Assembly: GCA_017428265.1 (NCBI GenBank)
Contig: JAFRRD010000041.1
Span: forward strand, 99,047-163,046
DNA length: 64,000 nucleotides
Direction: 5' to 3'
Source of the DNA: Lachnospiraceae bacterium
Lineage (GTDB): Bacteria > Bacillota > Clostridia > Lachnospirales > Lachnospiraceae
A model generated the notes under the pieces. It was given only the letters and a program-made list of their open reading frames with translations, ran no database searches and was not told the DNA's origin. This document shows, in pieces, positions 16,825-25,128 of the stretch. Position 1 is the stretch's first letter, and the number at the start of each line of letters is the position of its first letter. Both the position numbers and the translations under genes were made by a program.

Positions 16825-17475
16825 TCAGAAGCCCAGCTCGTCGTCGACGAGGATGACCTTGATGCGGTCGGGAACGAACTGCATGGCCTGCACCGAGTAC
16901 CTGGAGCAGATGCGCCCGCGCGACCCGCAGCCGGCGGTCATGTTTTCCGCACAGCCCTGGTCGACGGAGAGGCAGTGCCCCTTCTCCGCGCAGTAGGTGC
17001 CGCAGTTCAGTCGCCTGGCGTTCAGGGGCGCCGCGACGGTCTTCACGCGCAGGACGGCATCCTTCAGCGTCGGGACGATCTTGTTACGGCCGGCGATGAC
17101 GACCACCGACTTCGGCCCGTAGTCCAGCGCGGCGACGCTGTTCCCGCGGCCGTCGACATTGTACAGAATGCCGTCTTCGGTCACGGCATTGCTGCTCATG
17201 ACGAACACGTCTGCGGTCAGGCCCAGGCGGAACTTCTCCTCCCGCTCCTCCTGCGAGGCGAAATCGTAGCGGTCGATGAAGCGGTATTTCCCGTTCCGGA
17301 ATTCCGAAAGGAGGCCGAGCTGGTCTATCGTGGCGGAGCCGCCGACGGCGATGCTCGCGCCTTCGGGGATGAGGCTGAGGGCGATCTCCCGGGCTTCTTC
17401 TTTATTTTCGGCAAAATAGACGTCAAAACGGTTCTTTTTCAGGGCAACGAGGGCATTGGTCAGGGCTTCGTTCAT
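16825..17475 (-). CDS. LUD-domain (LutC-like) protein with Cys-rich C-terminus
   Basis: A 216-residue protein of the LUD family, which includes the LutC subunit of lactate utilisation complexes. Recognisable parts are IPEGASIAVGGSATIDQLGL and SSNAVTEDGILYNVDGRGN, with GPKSVVVIAGRNKIV following. The last 65 residues hold several Cys (CGTYCAEKGHC, CAENMTAGCG, RICS), which might bind a metal or cluster; that is inference. No lutA or lutB neighbours exist here, so a role in lactate oxidation is unproven. AAGGAG lies 11 bases upstream of the ATG, and a good promoter lies beyond it. Confidence 0.8.
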   Translation of the reverse strand: MNEALTNALVALKKNRFDVYFAENKEEAREIALSLIPEGASIAVGGSATIDQLGLLSEFRNGKYRFIDRYDFASQEEREEKFRLGLTADVFVMSSNAVTEDGILYNVDGRGNSVAALDYGPKSVVVIAGRNKIVPTLKDAVLRVKTVAAPLNARRLNCGTYCAEKGHCLSVDQGCAENMTAGCGSRGRICSRYSVQAMQFVPDRIKVILVDDELGF

Positions 17476-17508
17476 ATGGCTGCTCTCCTTGAAAATACTG
17501 ATGCTTCC

Positions 17509-17537
17509 ATAGTACCTGCCGCCGCCCGTTTATTCAA
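17509..17537 (-). promoter_or_regulatory. Promoter of the LUD gene
   Basis: Minus strand TTGAAT (from 17532-17537), 17-base spacer, TACTAT (from 17509-17514). Confidence 0.55.
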
Positions 17538-17597
17538 GCCCTGCTTGCCATTTTTTTCAGTCTGTGATACCTTGATAAAAAAGAAAGGAGACGCATT

Positions 17598-17903
17598 ATG
17601 GTCAAACACGTCATTCTTTGGAAATTGAAAGAGAACCTTTCGGACGAAGAGAGAGAACTTCGGGCAAAGGGAGTAAAGGAGGGGCTGGAAGGCCTTGTCG
17701 GGGTCGTTCCCGGATTGATCGAACTGCACATCAGAACGGAACATCTGCCGAGTTCGACGGCGGATCTGCTGCTGACTTCGACCTTTGAGAGCGCAGAGGC
17801 ACTGAAGGGCTATTCCGTACATCCGGCGCATGTTGCCGTTGCGAACGAAAAGGTGCGTCCTTTTGCGGAAGTCCGCCTGTGCCTGGATTTTGAAGAGGAC
17901 TGA
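17598..17903 (+). CDS. Dabb (stress-responsive alpha/beta barrel) family protein
   Basis: A 101-residue small protein. The N-terminus MVKHVILWKLKE and the later HPAHVAVANEKVRPF are typical of the Dabb family, dimeric ferredoxin-like alpha/beta barrels. Members range from stress-induced proteins to cyclases and decarboxylases, so no reaction can be assigned. AAAGGAG lies upstream of the ATG. A weak promoter (TTGCCA 17545-17550, TACCTT 17568-17573) may drive it together with threonine synthase, whose start is six bases beyond the stop. Confidence 0.82.
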   Translation: MVKHVILWKLKENLSDEERELRAKGVKEGLEGLVGVVPGLIELHIRTEHLPSSTADLLLTSTFESAEALKGYSVHPAHVAVANEKVRPFAEVRLCLDFEED

Positions 17904-17908
17904 AGAAA

Positions 17909-19006
17909 ATGGAGTTCTTCTGCCCGAAATGCGGCCGGCGCGAGCCGCTTTCAACACGCCTTTCGCACTGCCCCTGCGGCGCTTTGTGGGAACTGGACTA
18001 TACGCCGCCGAAATTCGACCTGTCCATGATCGACCGGAGCGAATGGAGCCAGTTCCGTTACCGCGCTTTCATGGCGCTCGATGACGGTGAAAGCTGGCGC
18101 AGCGTCAGCCTCGGCGAAGGCATGACGCCGGTCGTCCGGCTGAACGACGGTGTGCTGGCGAAGGCCGATTACATGATGCCGACCCTCTCCTTCAAGGACC
18201 GTGGTGCGGCTGTGCTTGTTGCACACTGCAAAGCCATCGGCGTGGACCGGGTCGTGCAGGATTCCAGCGGCAACGCCGGAAACTCCGTAGCCGCCTACGC
18301 GGCGAAGGCGGGGATCGCCTGCGGCATCTTCGTTCCCGAAGGCACGAGCCCGAAGAAGATCGACATGATCCGCGCACACGGGGCACAGTGTACCGTCGTG
18401 CCCGGCTCCCGCGACCACTGCGCCGATGTCTGCCGCGCAAAGGTGGAAGAGGAGGGCTGCTATTACGCGAACCACGTCTACAATCCCCTGTTCTACGAGG
18501 GGACGAAGACGTATGTTTACGAGGTATTTGAGCAACTCGGCCGCATTCCGGAAAACATGGTGATCCCGGTCGGAAACGGTACACTCTATCTCGGCGCGGT
18601 GAAGGCGCTGGAGCATCTGCTGGAATCCGGCTGCATCGATCATTTCCCGCAGATCTGGGCGCTTCAGTCCGAACGCTGCGACCCGCTGTATCAGGCGGCC
18701 GTGCGCGGCGAAGACCTTCCTGCTGCTGTCAGCCCGGTGCCGACGCTGGCCGAAGGCATCTCGATCGGAAAACCCATGCGCGGGGAGAAGATACTGGCGT
18801 TGGCGAAAAAGCACGGTATCCGCTTTGTGGATGTGCCGGAGGACGGCATCCTCGCGGCCCGCGCGGAACTGGCCCGGCAAGGTTTTTACGTCGAGCACAC
18901 GACGGCAGCCAATTATGCGGCCCTGGATGAGATCCGCCGGCAGTACGGCCCGATCGATGACATTCTGATCACTCTTTGCGGTGCAGGCCTGAAATCGGAC
19001 CACTGA
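17909..19006 (+). CDS. thrC: Threonine synthase (PLP-dependent)
   Basis: A 365-residue fold type II PLP enzyme converting O-phosphohomoserine to threonine. An N-terminal zinc-ribbon-like segment (CPKCGRREPL...CPCG) precedes the catalytic domain. The PLP lysine is in MPTLSFKDRGAA near residue 95. SSGNAGNSVAAYAAKAG is the cofactor phosphate/substrate loop, and LCGAGLKSDH ends the protein. Related PLP lyases share this fold, but the zinc ribbon and SFKDR motif favour ThrC. It sits between the Dabb gene and an aminopeptidase, with tight spacing suggesting one transcript. Confidence 0.85.
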   Translation: MEFFCPKCGRREPLSTRLSHCPCGALWELDYTPPKFDLSMIDRSEWSQFRYRAFMALDDGESWRSVSLGEGMTPVVRLNDGVLAKADYMMPTLSFKDRGAAVLVAHCKAIGVDRVVQDSSGNAGNSVAAYAAKAGIACGIFVPEGTSPKKIDMIRAHGAQCTVVPGSRDHCADVCRAKVEEEGCYYANHVYNPLFYEGTKTYVYEVFEQLGRIPENMVIPVGNGTLYLGAVKALEHLLESGCIDHFPQIWALQSERCDPLYQAAVRGEDLPAAVSPVPTLAEGISIGKPMRGEKILALAKKHGIRFVDVPEDGILAARAELARQGFYVEHTTAANYAALDEIRRQYGPIDDILITLCGAGLKSDH

Positions 19007-19024
19007 GCCCGAAAGGAAAACGAT

Positions 19025-20263
19025 ATGGAAAACAAAGAAGCAAAACTGAAAGAATATGCCCGGCTTCTGATTGAAGTCGGTCTGAACCTGCAGAAAGGGC
19101 AGACGCTTATGCTGTCCAGCCCTGTCGAGTGCGCCGATTTTGCCCTGCTGTGCGCGGACGCTGCCTATGACGTGGGCTGCCGCGAGGTGGTACCGGACTT
19201 GTTTGATATGCGGCTCATACGCGAGAAATATCTGCGCGCCGCCGATGAGATCTTTGATGAGTTTCCGGAATGGAAAAGGCATTTCGAGACCGATTACGCT
19301 GAGGCCGGTGCCGCCAGCCTGAGTGTCGGCGGCTACGATCCGGAGATCCTGAGCGGCGTGGATCCCGACCGGCTGACCAGGGCTGACCGTGCTTCCGAGA
19401 AACCGCTGGAGCGCTCCCGCCACCTGTATATGGCAAACATCGTTCCCTGGTGCATTGCTTCGCTCCCGGTACCGGCCTGGGCGAAGAAGGTATTCCCCGG
19501 CTGCCCGGAAGAGGAGGCGATGGAGAAACTGTGGGACGCGATATTTGCTGCAGTCCGGATCACCGGCGACGGGAAGGCGGTTGAACGCTGGAAAGAGCAT
19601 CTGGCTGTGATGGAGGCACGCAAGAACCGCCTCAATGCACTGCGTTTCAAAAGCCTGCACTACACCAATTCTCTCGGCACCGATCTGACGGTCGAACTGC
19701 CAGAAGGGCATCTCTGGGCGGCAGGGACCTCCGTGACGCCGAAGGGGCAGGTGTTTGTTGCCAATATGCCGACGGAAGAGATCTTCACAGCTCCGCTGAA
19801 AACCGGTGTGAACGGCGTCGTCTATGCCGCGCTGCCTCTGAGCGACAGCGGCAACATTATTGACGGCTTCCACTTTGTCGTCAAAGACGGCAGGATCGTT
19901 GAATATCATGCCGAAAAGGGCGAAGAATTCCTGCGTCATGCAGTTGAAGTGGACGAAAACGCTTCGTATTTCGGCGAAGTCGCGCTCGTCCCTTACGATT
20001 CCGTGATCTCAAACATGGGGATCCTGTTCTATGGGAGTCTCTTTGACGAAAATGCCCGCTGCCACCTGGCTTTCGGGGATGCTTATCCCGAGTGCATCGA
20101 AGGCGGCCAGGATATGTCACAGGAAGAACTGCAGGCGCACGGCCTCAATCACTCGATCCAGCACTGCGATTTCATGATCGGCACCGCCGATCTGTCCATC
20201 ATCGGCACGACCCACGAAGGAGAAGAAATCCCGGTGTTCGTGAACGGCAACTTTGCTCTCTGA
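19025..20263 (+). CDS. M29-family aminopeptidase
   Basis: A 412-residue metallo-aminopeptidase of the AmpS/AmpT (M29) type, which removes N-terminal residues from peptides in the cytoplasm. The N-terminal domain carries LLIEVGLNLQKGQTLML. The catalytic half has SLGTDLTVELPEGHLWAAG, NMPTEEIFTAPLKTGVNG (metal-ligand Glu) and HLAFGDAYPECIEGG, ending HCDFMIGTADLSIIGTTHEG. Length and motif order fit the family. AAAGGAAAA precedes the ATG. It is followed by a clear terminator. Confidence 0.92.
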   Translation: MENKEAKLKEYARLLIEVGLNLQKGQTLMLSSPVECADFALLCADAAYDVGCREVVPDLFDMRLIREKYLRAADEIFDEFPEWKRHFETDYAEAGAASLSVGGYDPEILSGVDPDRLTRADRASEKPLERSRHLYMANIVPWCIASLPVPAWAKKVFPGCPEEEAMEKLWDAIFAAVRITGDGKAVERWKEHLAVMEARKNRLNALRFKSLHYTNSLGTDLTVELPEGHLWAAGTSVTPKGQVFVANMPTEEIFTAPLKTGVNGVVYAALPLSDSGNIIDGFHFVVKDGRIVEYHAEKGEEFLRHAVEVDENASYFGEVALVPYDSVISNMGILFYGSLFDENARCHLAFGDAYPECIEGGQDMSQEELQAHGLNHSIQHCDFMIGTADLSIIGTTHEGEEIPVFVNGNFAL

Positions 20264-20272
20264 GAAGGATCA

Positions 20273-20308
20273 TAAAAAACGGCGGGGAGAGATCCCCGCT
20301 GTTTTTAT
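20273..20308 (+). terminator. Intrinsic terminator after the aminopeptidase gene
   Basis: AAAAACGGCGGGGA and TCCCCGCTGTTTTT arms around GAGA, with the T run forming the end of the stem. Confidence 0.88.
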
Positions 20309-20339
20309 GCAAATAAATATCATTTTTGCAAATACTGTC

Positions 20340-20386
20340 TTGACATATTCCACAAGTGGAATTATTATATATTCCATTAGTGGAAT
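20340..20386 (+). promoter_or_regulatory. PadR promoter with two operator palindromes
   Basis: TTGACA at 20340-20345, 17-base spacer, TATTAT at 20363-20368. The spacer is almost entirely filled by the palindrome ATTCCACAAGTGGAAT (20347-20362). A second copy, ATTCCATTAGTGGAAT (20371-20386), covers the start-site region, 24 bases centre to centre. The layout is that of an autoregulated repressor. Confidence 0.82.
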
Positions 20387-20403
20387 ATAAAAGGGGGACA
20401 TTC

Positions 20404-21006
20404 ATGTTAAAACACGGTATTCTCGGCCTGATCAGCTACGGCAGTCTGAGCGGTTACGAGATCATGACGGTGTTCCGGGATTCCCTGAATCATTTCTGGA
20501 CGGCGCAGACGAGCCAGATCTACCGTGAACTGCAGACGATGGAAAAGGCCGGCTGGATCAGCGAGACCCATGTTGCGCAGACGGGAAAGCCGGATAAAAA
20601 TGTATTTTCGATCACGCCGGCGGGGCGTGACGAACTGCTGCGCTGGCTGCGCGAAGGAGATCTTCCGGCAAATACCAGGCTCCCGTTCCTGATGAAGACT
20701 TTCTTCATGGGCGAGCTGCCGGTGGAAGAAAATATCGCATTTTTCAGGGCTATGCGTGATGAGCATGTCTTCCCGGATGAAGGGAAAAAGGCGTCTTCCG
20801 ACGCAGAGATGTACCGGAAGGCCATGAAAGATCCCGAAAAAGCGGTCTACTGGAAGCTGACGATCGCATTTGGCCAAATGTATGAAAAAATGCAGCGCGA
20901 GTGGTGCGAATACTGCATCGGGGAACTGGAAGCGCTGCAGCGTATGAAGAGCGCGCAGGGGCAGGGCTCTGCCGTGACCGTTGATATAGAGGAGGAAGAG
21001 CCATGA
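20404..21006 (+). CDS. PadR-family transcriptional regulator
   Basis: A 200-residue regulator. The N-terminal winged helix contains MLKHGILGLISYGSLSGYEIM and TSQIYRELQTMEKAGWI, with the wing KPDKNVFSITPAGRDELLRWL. A C-terminal helical domain of about 100 residues suits the Vir/AphA-like PadR subtype that dimerises through it. The promoter holds two matching palindromes, so autorepression relieved by an effector is likely. Its stop overlaps the next gene as ATGA, and three flavoproteins follow, which are the probable regulon. The effector is unknown; a redox-active or aromatic compound is a guess based on the targets. Confidence 0.9.
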   Translation: MLKHGILGLISYGSLSGYEIMTVFRDSLNHFWTAQTSQIYRELQTMEKAGWISETHVAQTGKPDKNVFSITPAGRDELLRWLREGDLPANTRLPFLMKTFFMGELPVEENIAFFRAMRDEHVFPDEGKKASSDAEMYRKAMKDPEKAVYWKLTIAFGQMYEKMQREWCEYCIGELEALQRMKSAQGQGSAVTVDIEEEEP

Positions 21007-21493
21007 AAGTGATCCTGCATGACCTGGACCGCTGTTATGACGAGGTGATCGGGGCGAAGTGTGACCGCGCAATCGTGGCAGACGGGAAATACGCGCCCTG
21101 CCAGGGCTGTTTTGGCTGCTGGACAAAGCATCCCGCGGAGTGTTTTATGAAAGATACGCTGCAGCAGGTCTGCCGCATCATCGGACAGGCGGATGAGATG
21201 GTGATCGTGACGAAAAATCTGTACGGCGGATACAGCGCCGCCGTCAAAAACGTACTGGACCGCTCGATCGGGACGTCAACTCCGTTCAGCACTTACCGCG
21301 GCCGGCAGATGCACCATACGCTGCGCTACGGAAAACACGATCTCTGGAAAGTGATCGTCTACGGCGAGATCAGCGAAGCGGAAAAAAGGCAACTTTCCGT
21401 ACGATGGCGGCGCGGAATGCCGTCAACGACGGCTATGAACGGTCTGAAGTCATCTTTCTGGACGACCTGACAGAACTGGAGGCAGTGCTATGA
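21003..21493 (+). CDS. Flavodoxin-fold NAD(P)H oxidoreductase, frameshifted near the C-terminus
   Basis: A flavodoxin-like protein with the CQGCFGCW motif common to this clostridial family and NLYGGYSAAVKNVLDRSIG as the FMN/dimer region. The zero frame would stop at 21470 after an unlikely Arg/Trp-rich tail. A different frame continues from about 21388 as MAARNAVNDGYERSE and ends in an ATGA overlap with the next gene. That is the expected conserved end, giving about 163 residues. The switch happens at an A6 run (21382-21387), where one extra A would restore the frame. Homopolymer sequencing error, a real mutation or ribosomal slippage are all possible. Cotranscribed with the PadR gene. Confidence 0.7.
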
Positions 21494-22236
21494 AAACGGT
21501 ATTCATCAACTGCAGTCCGAAAAAGCGTTTCTGCGCCTCGGCATATTTCCTTTTCCTGCAGCGGCTATTTGTCGTCGGCGAAAAAGTTTGCGAAAAACTG
21601 CGCACGCCGGCGGATCACGCCCGCATCCTGGAACAGCTCCGGGACGCGCAGGCGGTCGTGTTCGGCCTTCCGCTCTACGTGGACGCTGTCCCGTCGCACG
21701 TGCTCCGCTTTATGGAGGAGATGGAGCGCTTCTGCCGTGAAAACGGCCTGAAACTGAGTGTTTACTGTGTCGCCAACAACGGATTTATCGAGGGAAAACA
21801 GAACGAACCGCTGATGCAGAACTTCGAAAACTTCTGCAGCCGTGCGGGGCTGACCTTCGGCGGCGGTGTCGGGATCGGCGGAGGCGTGATGCTGAACGTG
21901 ACCAGGATCCTCTTTATCGTGGATATCGGCCTGCTGGTCCTGAACACGCTGCTGAGCGAGATCAATACAGGGAATCTCTTCCCGAGGGACGCCTGGATCA
22001 GCTTTGCGGAGAATGCGGCGCTTCTGCTGTATTTCAACCTGGGGGTGCTGTTTTATCTTGCCCGCCAGGGCGGCCATATCCGTAAAGGAACGGCCGGCGG
22101 CAAGAAATACACCCGCATCCTGATCCCTTCCTTCATTTTCATCCTGTTCGCGGACATTTTCTTCGTCATCATTTCCGTGATCGACGGAGGCATTTTCCGC
22201 GGTTGGCTGGCCAAAAAAGAACCGTCTGAGACGTAA
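21490..22236 (+). CDS. Flavodoxin-like oxidoreductase with C-terminal membrane domain
   Basis: A 248-residue protein. The first 140 residues are a flavodoxin-like domain: MKTVFINCSPKKR at the phosphate loop and AVVFGLPLYVDAVPSHVLRFMEEME. The C-terminal part has two to three hydrophobic helices (about residues 139-156, 178-195 and 212-232). Membrane-attached members of this family occur in clostridia, and their electron donors and acceptors are not known. The N-terminal loop lacks the usual Ser/Thr-rich FMN stretch after SPKK, so FMN binding is uncertain. GGAGG precedes the ATG, which overlaps the stop of the preceding frameshifted gene. Confidence 0.72.
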   Translation: MKTVFINCSPKKRFCASAYFLFLQRLFVVGEKVCEKLRTPADHARILEQLRDAQAVVFGLPLYVDAVPSHVLRFMEEMERFCRENGLKLSVYCVANNGFIEGKQNEPLMQNFENFCSRAGLTFGGGVGIGGGVMLNVTRILFIVDIGLLVLNTLLSEINTGNLFPRDAWISFAENAALLLYFNLGVLFYLARQGGHIRKGTAGGKKYTRILIPSFIFILFADIFFVIISVIDGGIFRGWLAKKEPSET

Positions 22237-22252
22237 GAAGAGAGGTCTGATT

Positions 22253-22933
22253 ATGAAAGTACTGATACTGAACGGCAGTCCGAAGAAAAAGAGCGATACC
22301 TTCCGAATGACGGATGCCTTCCTGAAGGGCCTGAACCGGGCAGGAGAGCATGAAGTCAATATTATCAACGTGATCGACAAAAAGGTCGCGCCCTGTCAGG
22401 GGTGCTTCGGCTGCTGGCAGAAAATGGACGGGCACTGCGTGATCGACGACGATCAGAACGCGATCCTGGACCTCTACACGGCTGCGGACATCATCATCTG
22501 GAGCTTTCCGCTGTATGTTTACGGTATGCCTTCGCATCTGAAGGCCGTGCTCGACCGCACGATCCCGCTTGTCAAAATGAAGATGCTTGAGGAAGGCGAC
22601 GGCACGGTACGCCATGAATCTCTTGTGGACTTTTCGAAGAAGCATACGCTGGTCATCTGTGGCTGCGGCTTTCCGGACTGGGAAGGCAATTTCGACGGTC
22701 TGCGACTGCAGTGCGCGCAGGCATTCCGGGGCTCGCAGATCGTCTGCGTACCGGAGACGCCCATGCTGAACGTCCCGCAGGCGGCTGTCGTTGCCGATCC
22801 TCTTCTTGCCCGCTTTGAGAAGGCGGGAGAGGAGTACGCACAAAACCATTCTCTCTCACCGGAAACAATTGCGGCCCTCGAGATCCCGATGATCCCGAAG
22901 GAAATGTACATCAGGATCGTGAACGGAGGCTGA
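22253..22933 (+). CDS. Flavodoxin family / NADPH-dependent FMN reductase-like protein
   Basis: A 226-residue flavodoxin-fold oxidoreductase. The phosphate loop LILNGSPKKKSDTFRM, then APCQGCFGCWQKMDGHCVI (a Cys motif shared with the protein two genes upstream) and FPLYVYGMPSHLKAVLDRTI define the family. The C-terminal 60 residues form an extra helical region. It probably reduces FMN-bound or quinone-like substrates with NAD(P)H; the substrate is unknown. Last gene of the PadR-controlled unit. GAGAGG lies upstream of the ATG. Confidence 0.85.
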   Translation: MKVLILNGSPKKKSDTFRMTDAFLKGLNRAGEHEVNIINVIDKKVAPCQGCFGCWQKMDGHCVIDDDQNAILDLYTAADIIIWSFPLYVYGMPSHLKAVLDRTIPLVKMKMLEEGDGTVRHESLVDFSKKHTLVICGCGFPDWEGNFDGLRLQCAQAFRGSQIVCVPETPMLNVPQAAVVADPLLARFEKAGEEYAQNHSLSPETIAALEIPMIPKEMYIRIVNGG

Positions 22934-22938
22934 GAGGA

Positions 22939-22983
22939 CCTCATCCGTCAGCCTGCGGCTGACAGCTTCCCCGGAAGGAGGGC
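22939..22983. repeat. Degenerate copy of a dispersed intergenic repeat
   Basis: The sequence CCTCATCCGTCAGCC with a 7-pair hairpin (22947-22953 with 22957-22963) followed by CTTCCCC and GGAAGG resembles a repeat family scattered between genes in gut clostridia. Only this single copy is in the window. Confidence 0.5.
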
Positions 22984-22988
22984 ATAAG

Positions 22989-23014
22989 AAAAAGGCGGCA
23001 ATTGCCGCCTTTTT
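22989..23014. terminator. Bidirectional terminator between convergent genes
   Basis: A perfect palindrome: A5 run, GGCGGCAATTGCCGCC, T5 run. It serves the flavoprotein operon on the plus strand and the GDPD operon on the minus strand. Confidence 0.88.
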
Positions 23015-23036
23015 GATTGCTGAAAAACAGATGGTT

Positions 23037-23978
23037 TTACCACCCGAAGTTTTCGAAGATGACCAGGTTGCCGAGTTTTTCCGCTGCGGCTGCATCTTCC
23101 GGCGTACGGATGGTCCAGCTGACCTCCTGCACCTTGTAGAACTTCCGGCAGATCTGCAGTTCCGGGATATTCCTCTCGGTGAAGTCGTAGGCGATGAAAT
23201 CCGGCTGTGCGATGACGTTGGTGAAGAGGTGTTCCACCAGCATGAGACTGAGTTTCTTCTCGCTGCCGCCGCCGTGTTCCGGCTTGGTCAGGGCGGTGGA
23301 AAGCTGCCCGCGCAGGACTTCGGGACGGTTGGCCCGCAGCCAGCAGACCGCCCGCGGATCGAAGCTTTCGATGACGTAGTGCACGTCGTAGCGGTCCAGC
23401 AGTTCCATGGTCTTTGCCGCCAGTTCATTCTGGTTGCCGTTTGCCACCTTCAGTTCCACGACCATCGGCTCGGGGCGGCCGTTGAAGAGCTTCAGCACGT
23501 CCTCAAACAGCGGGATCGTTTCTTCGGTATAGTCCAACTTCAGCTTCGGCAGATCCTCGGCGGTCAGGTCCTCGATGACGGCGTCTGCGCCGCACATACG
23601 GCCAAGCTTCGAGTCATGCACGACCGCGATATTTCCGTCCTTCATCAGGTGCAGATCCAGTTCGATGCCGTAGCCGTGGTCCAAAGCGTCGCGGAAGGCG
23701 GCCATGCTGTTTTCCGGCAGGCCTTTGCGGTGCAGGCCCCGGTGCGCATAGCGGTATTTCCGGAAATGCGACCAGTCGCCGCCTCTGCGGCACTGCAGCG
23801 CCAGCAGGACGAGCGCCGCCAGCGGCACGATGACGAAAAGAACGAATAAGAAGAGATATTTCAGGACTTTGAGCGCCGTCCCGACCCATTCCAGACCGAA
23901 GGCAGCCAGCAGCTGCTGACGTCTTTCCCGAGATCTGGCTTTTGCTTTTTTGATCTCTTTTTTGCTTCGTTTACTCAT
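23037..23978 (-). CDS. Membrane-anchored glycerophosphodiester phosphodiesterase-family protein
   Basis: A 313-residue protein. A strongly basic N-terminus (MSKRSKKEIKKAKARSRERR) precedes one membrane helix at about residues 40-64. The GDPD TIM barrel then opens YRYAHRGLHRKGLPENSMAAF with catalytic His, and continues GIELDLHLMKDGNIAVVHD, the metal-binding Glu/Asp and second His. GDPDs hydrolyse glycerophosphodiesters to glycerol-3-phosphate. An extracytoplasmic-facing or membrane-surface enzyme here could act on phospholipid or teichoic-acid breakdown products, which fits the glycerophosphotransferase fusion in the same operon. The start at 23978 has GAGGAGG upstream and overlaps the preceding gene by eight bases. 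Confidence 0.87.
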   Translation of the reverse strand: MSKRSKKEIKKAKARSRERRQQLLAAFGLEWVGTALKVLKYLFLFVLFVIVPLAALVLLALQCRRGGDWSHFRKYRYAHRGLHRKGLPENSMAAFRDALDHGYGIELDLHLMKDGNIAVVHDSKLGRMCGADAVIEDLTAEDLPKLKLDYTEETIPLFEDVLKLFNGRPEPMVVELKVANGNQNELAAKTMELLDRYDVHYVIESFDPRAVCWLRANRPEVLRGQLSTALTKPEHGGGSEKKLSLMLVEHLFTNVIAQPDFIAYDFTERNIPELQICRKFYKVQEVSWTIRTPEDAAAAEKLGNLVIFENFGW

Positions 23979-24786
23979 GTTCTTCCTCCTCGAGTTTTTC
24001 CGCCATCTCATCGATCAGGCGGAAAACGGTCTGTTCGATCTCGCTGCCCTCGCTGTAGTCGGCGGGGACGATGAAATCCACGCGGTCGTATTGGAGCAGC
24101 CTCTCGGCCACCGAAGGGTCGTCGTGCCAGATCCCGATGGAGTGGCCGCCGTTTTCCTTGGTCAGCTTCATGCAGGGCACGTCGGTGATGCCGTCCCCGA
24201 TATAGATCATCTGCGAGAACGGGACGCGCTTGTCTTCCTCAGCCATGTGTTCGTTCAGCAGCTTGTCTTCGTTGAGGTCCAGCACGCCTTTGTTGATGCG
24301 GTAGATGAACTGCGTCTTTGCCGTGTAGTTGACGGCAGTCGCCGGCCAGAAAGGTACCCCTTTTTCGTTGTAGCAGAAAGACGCAGCATAGATCTTCTTG
24401 AATTCGCCGGCGATGGACGTGCCTTCGATGATCTCCTTGATGCCCGAGGAAATGCTGTAATGCTCGGCGGTGAGGCCTTTTGACGCAGCATAGGCATTCA
24501 CCCGGGAAAACCAGGTATCGACGCCGGGGAAGAGCTCGACGTGGCGGCCCACTTCGTTCAGTGTCCGGCGCGTCACCAGCTGTTTTCCCTCGGAAAGGCG
24601 CAGCATCTCCAGCATGTAGGCCAGGATGCCGTCCATTTCGTATTTCACGGCGGTGTCGTTGCAGATGCGCCAGAATTCCTTTCCGCTCATGCCGAGCCCG
24701 GGGATGAAGGCGTACTCCTCCATATCTCTGGGCGACAGGGTACGGTCGAAATCGTACATCATGGCAAGGATCGGTTTATCTTTCAT
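23971..24786 (-). CDS. HAD-superfamily phosphatase
   Basis: A 271-residue HAD phosphatase. The nucleophile motif I is MMYDFDRTLSPRDMEEYAF, with DFD at about residues 12-14. A helical cap follows. Motif III Lys lies in the C-terminal half, and motif IV is MIYIGDGITDVPCMKL. The length and cap type resemble phosphoserine-phosphatase-like HAD members, but the substrate is not evident. Located between the small membrane protein and the GDPD gene in a leftward operon; a role with phospho-alcohol intermediates is inference from position. Confidence 0.85.
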   Translation of the reverse strand: MKDKPILAMMYDFDRTLSPRDMEEYAFIPGLGMSGKEFWRICNDTAVKYEMDGILAYMLEMLRLSEGKQLVTRRTLNEVGRHVELFPGVDTWFSRVNAYAASKGLTAEHYSISSGIKEIIEGTSIAGEFKKIYAASFCYNEKGVPFWPATAVNYTAKTQFIYRINKGVLDLNEDKLLNEHMAEEDKRVPFSQMIYIGDGITDVPCMKLTKENGGHSIGIWHDDPSVAERLLQYDRVDFIVPADYSEGSEIEQTVFRLIDEMAEKLEEEEHE

Positions 24787-24809
24787 GATGCAGCTCCTGA
24801 GGAAAATGA

Positions 24810-25115
24810 TCAGACGTTGACCGATCCTTCGGATCCGGCCTCGGCGGCTTCGGCGTCGGCATCGAAGACTTCGGCGTCGGGAGCGGCGATCTCGGCGGCA
24901 GCTTTGGCAGCGTCATCCGCGTCATCTTCAAGCAGGACAACCTCTTCCTCGGTCTCTTTTGCTGTCTCTTCCAGGTGAAGGGTCTCCTGCACTTTCTTTT
25001 TGGCCTTGCGGAAACGGATGATCAGGAAAGCACTGACGGCAATGACAACGCCGACGATGGCTTCGATCGTGGCGCTCATGACCGCAACATCGATATACAG
25101 CGGGATCATTCTCAT
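24810..25115 (-). CDS. Small single-TM protein with acidic tail, unknown
   Basis: A 101-residue protein that I do not recognise. One hydrophobic helix lies at about residues 15-34 (IEAIVGVVIAVSAFLIIRF), followed by a short basic segment (RKAKKKVQ) that would sit on the cytoplasmic face. A Glu/Asp/Ala-rich tail forms the remainder. A longer frame upstream exists, but GGAG eight bases before 25113-25115 and the loss of protein-like composition upstream set this start. It sits directly after the YidC-glycerophosphotransferase fusion and may be an accessory membrane factor. Confidence 0.6.
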   Translation of the reverse strand: MRMIPLYIDVAVMSATIEAIVGVVIAVSAFLIIRFRKAKKKVQETLHLEETAKETEEEVVLLEDDADDAAKAAAEIAAPDAEVFDADAEAAEAGSEGSVNV

Positions 25116-25128
25116 GTTCAAAGGCTCC

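Noticed and set aside
17951-19939. A 662-codon minus-strand frame opposite thrC and the aminopeptidase gene
   Set aside because: Antisense shadow; composition and lack of any motif argue against a gene.
21382-21388. Programmed -1 frameshift at AAAAAAG
   Set aside because: The zero-frame phase does not match the classical X XXY YYZ arrangement and no stimulatory structure is obvious, so an error or mutation is favoured, though slippage is not excluded.
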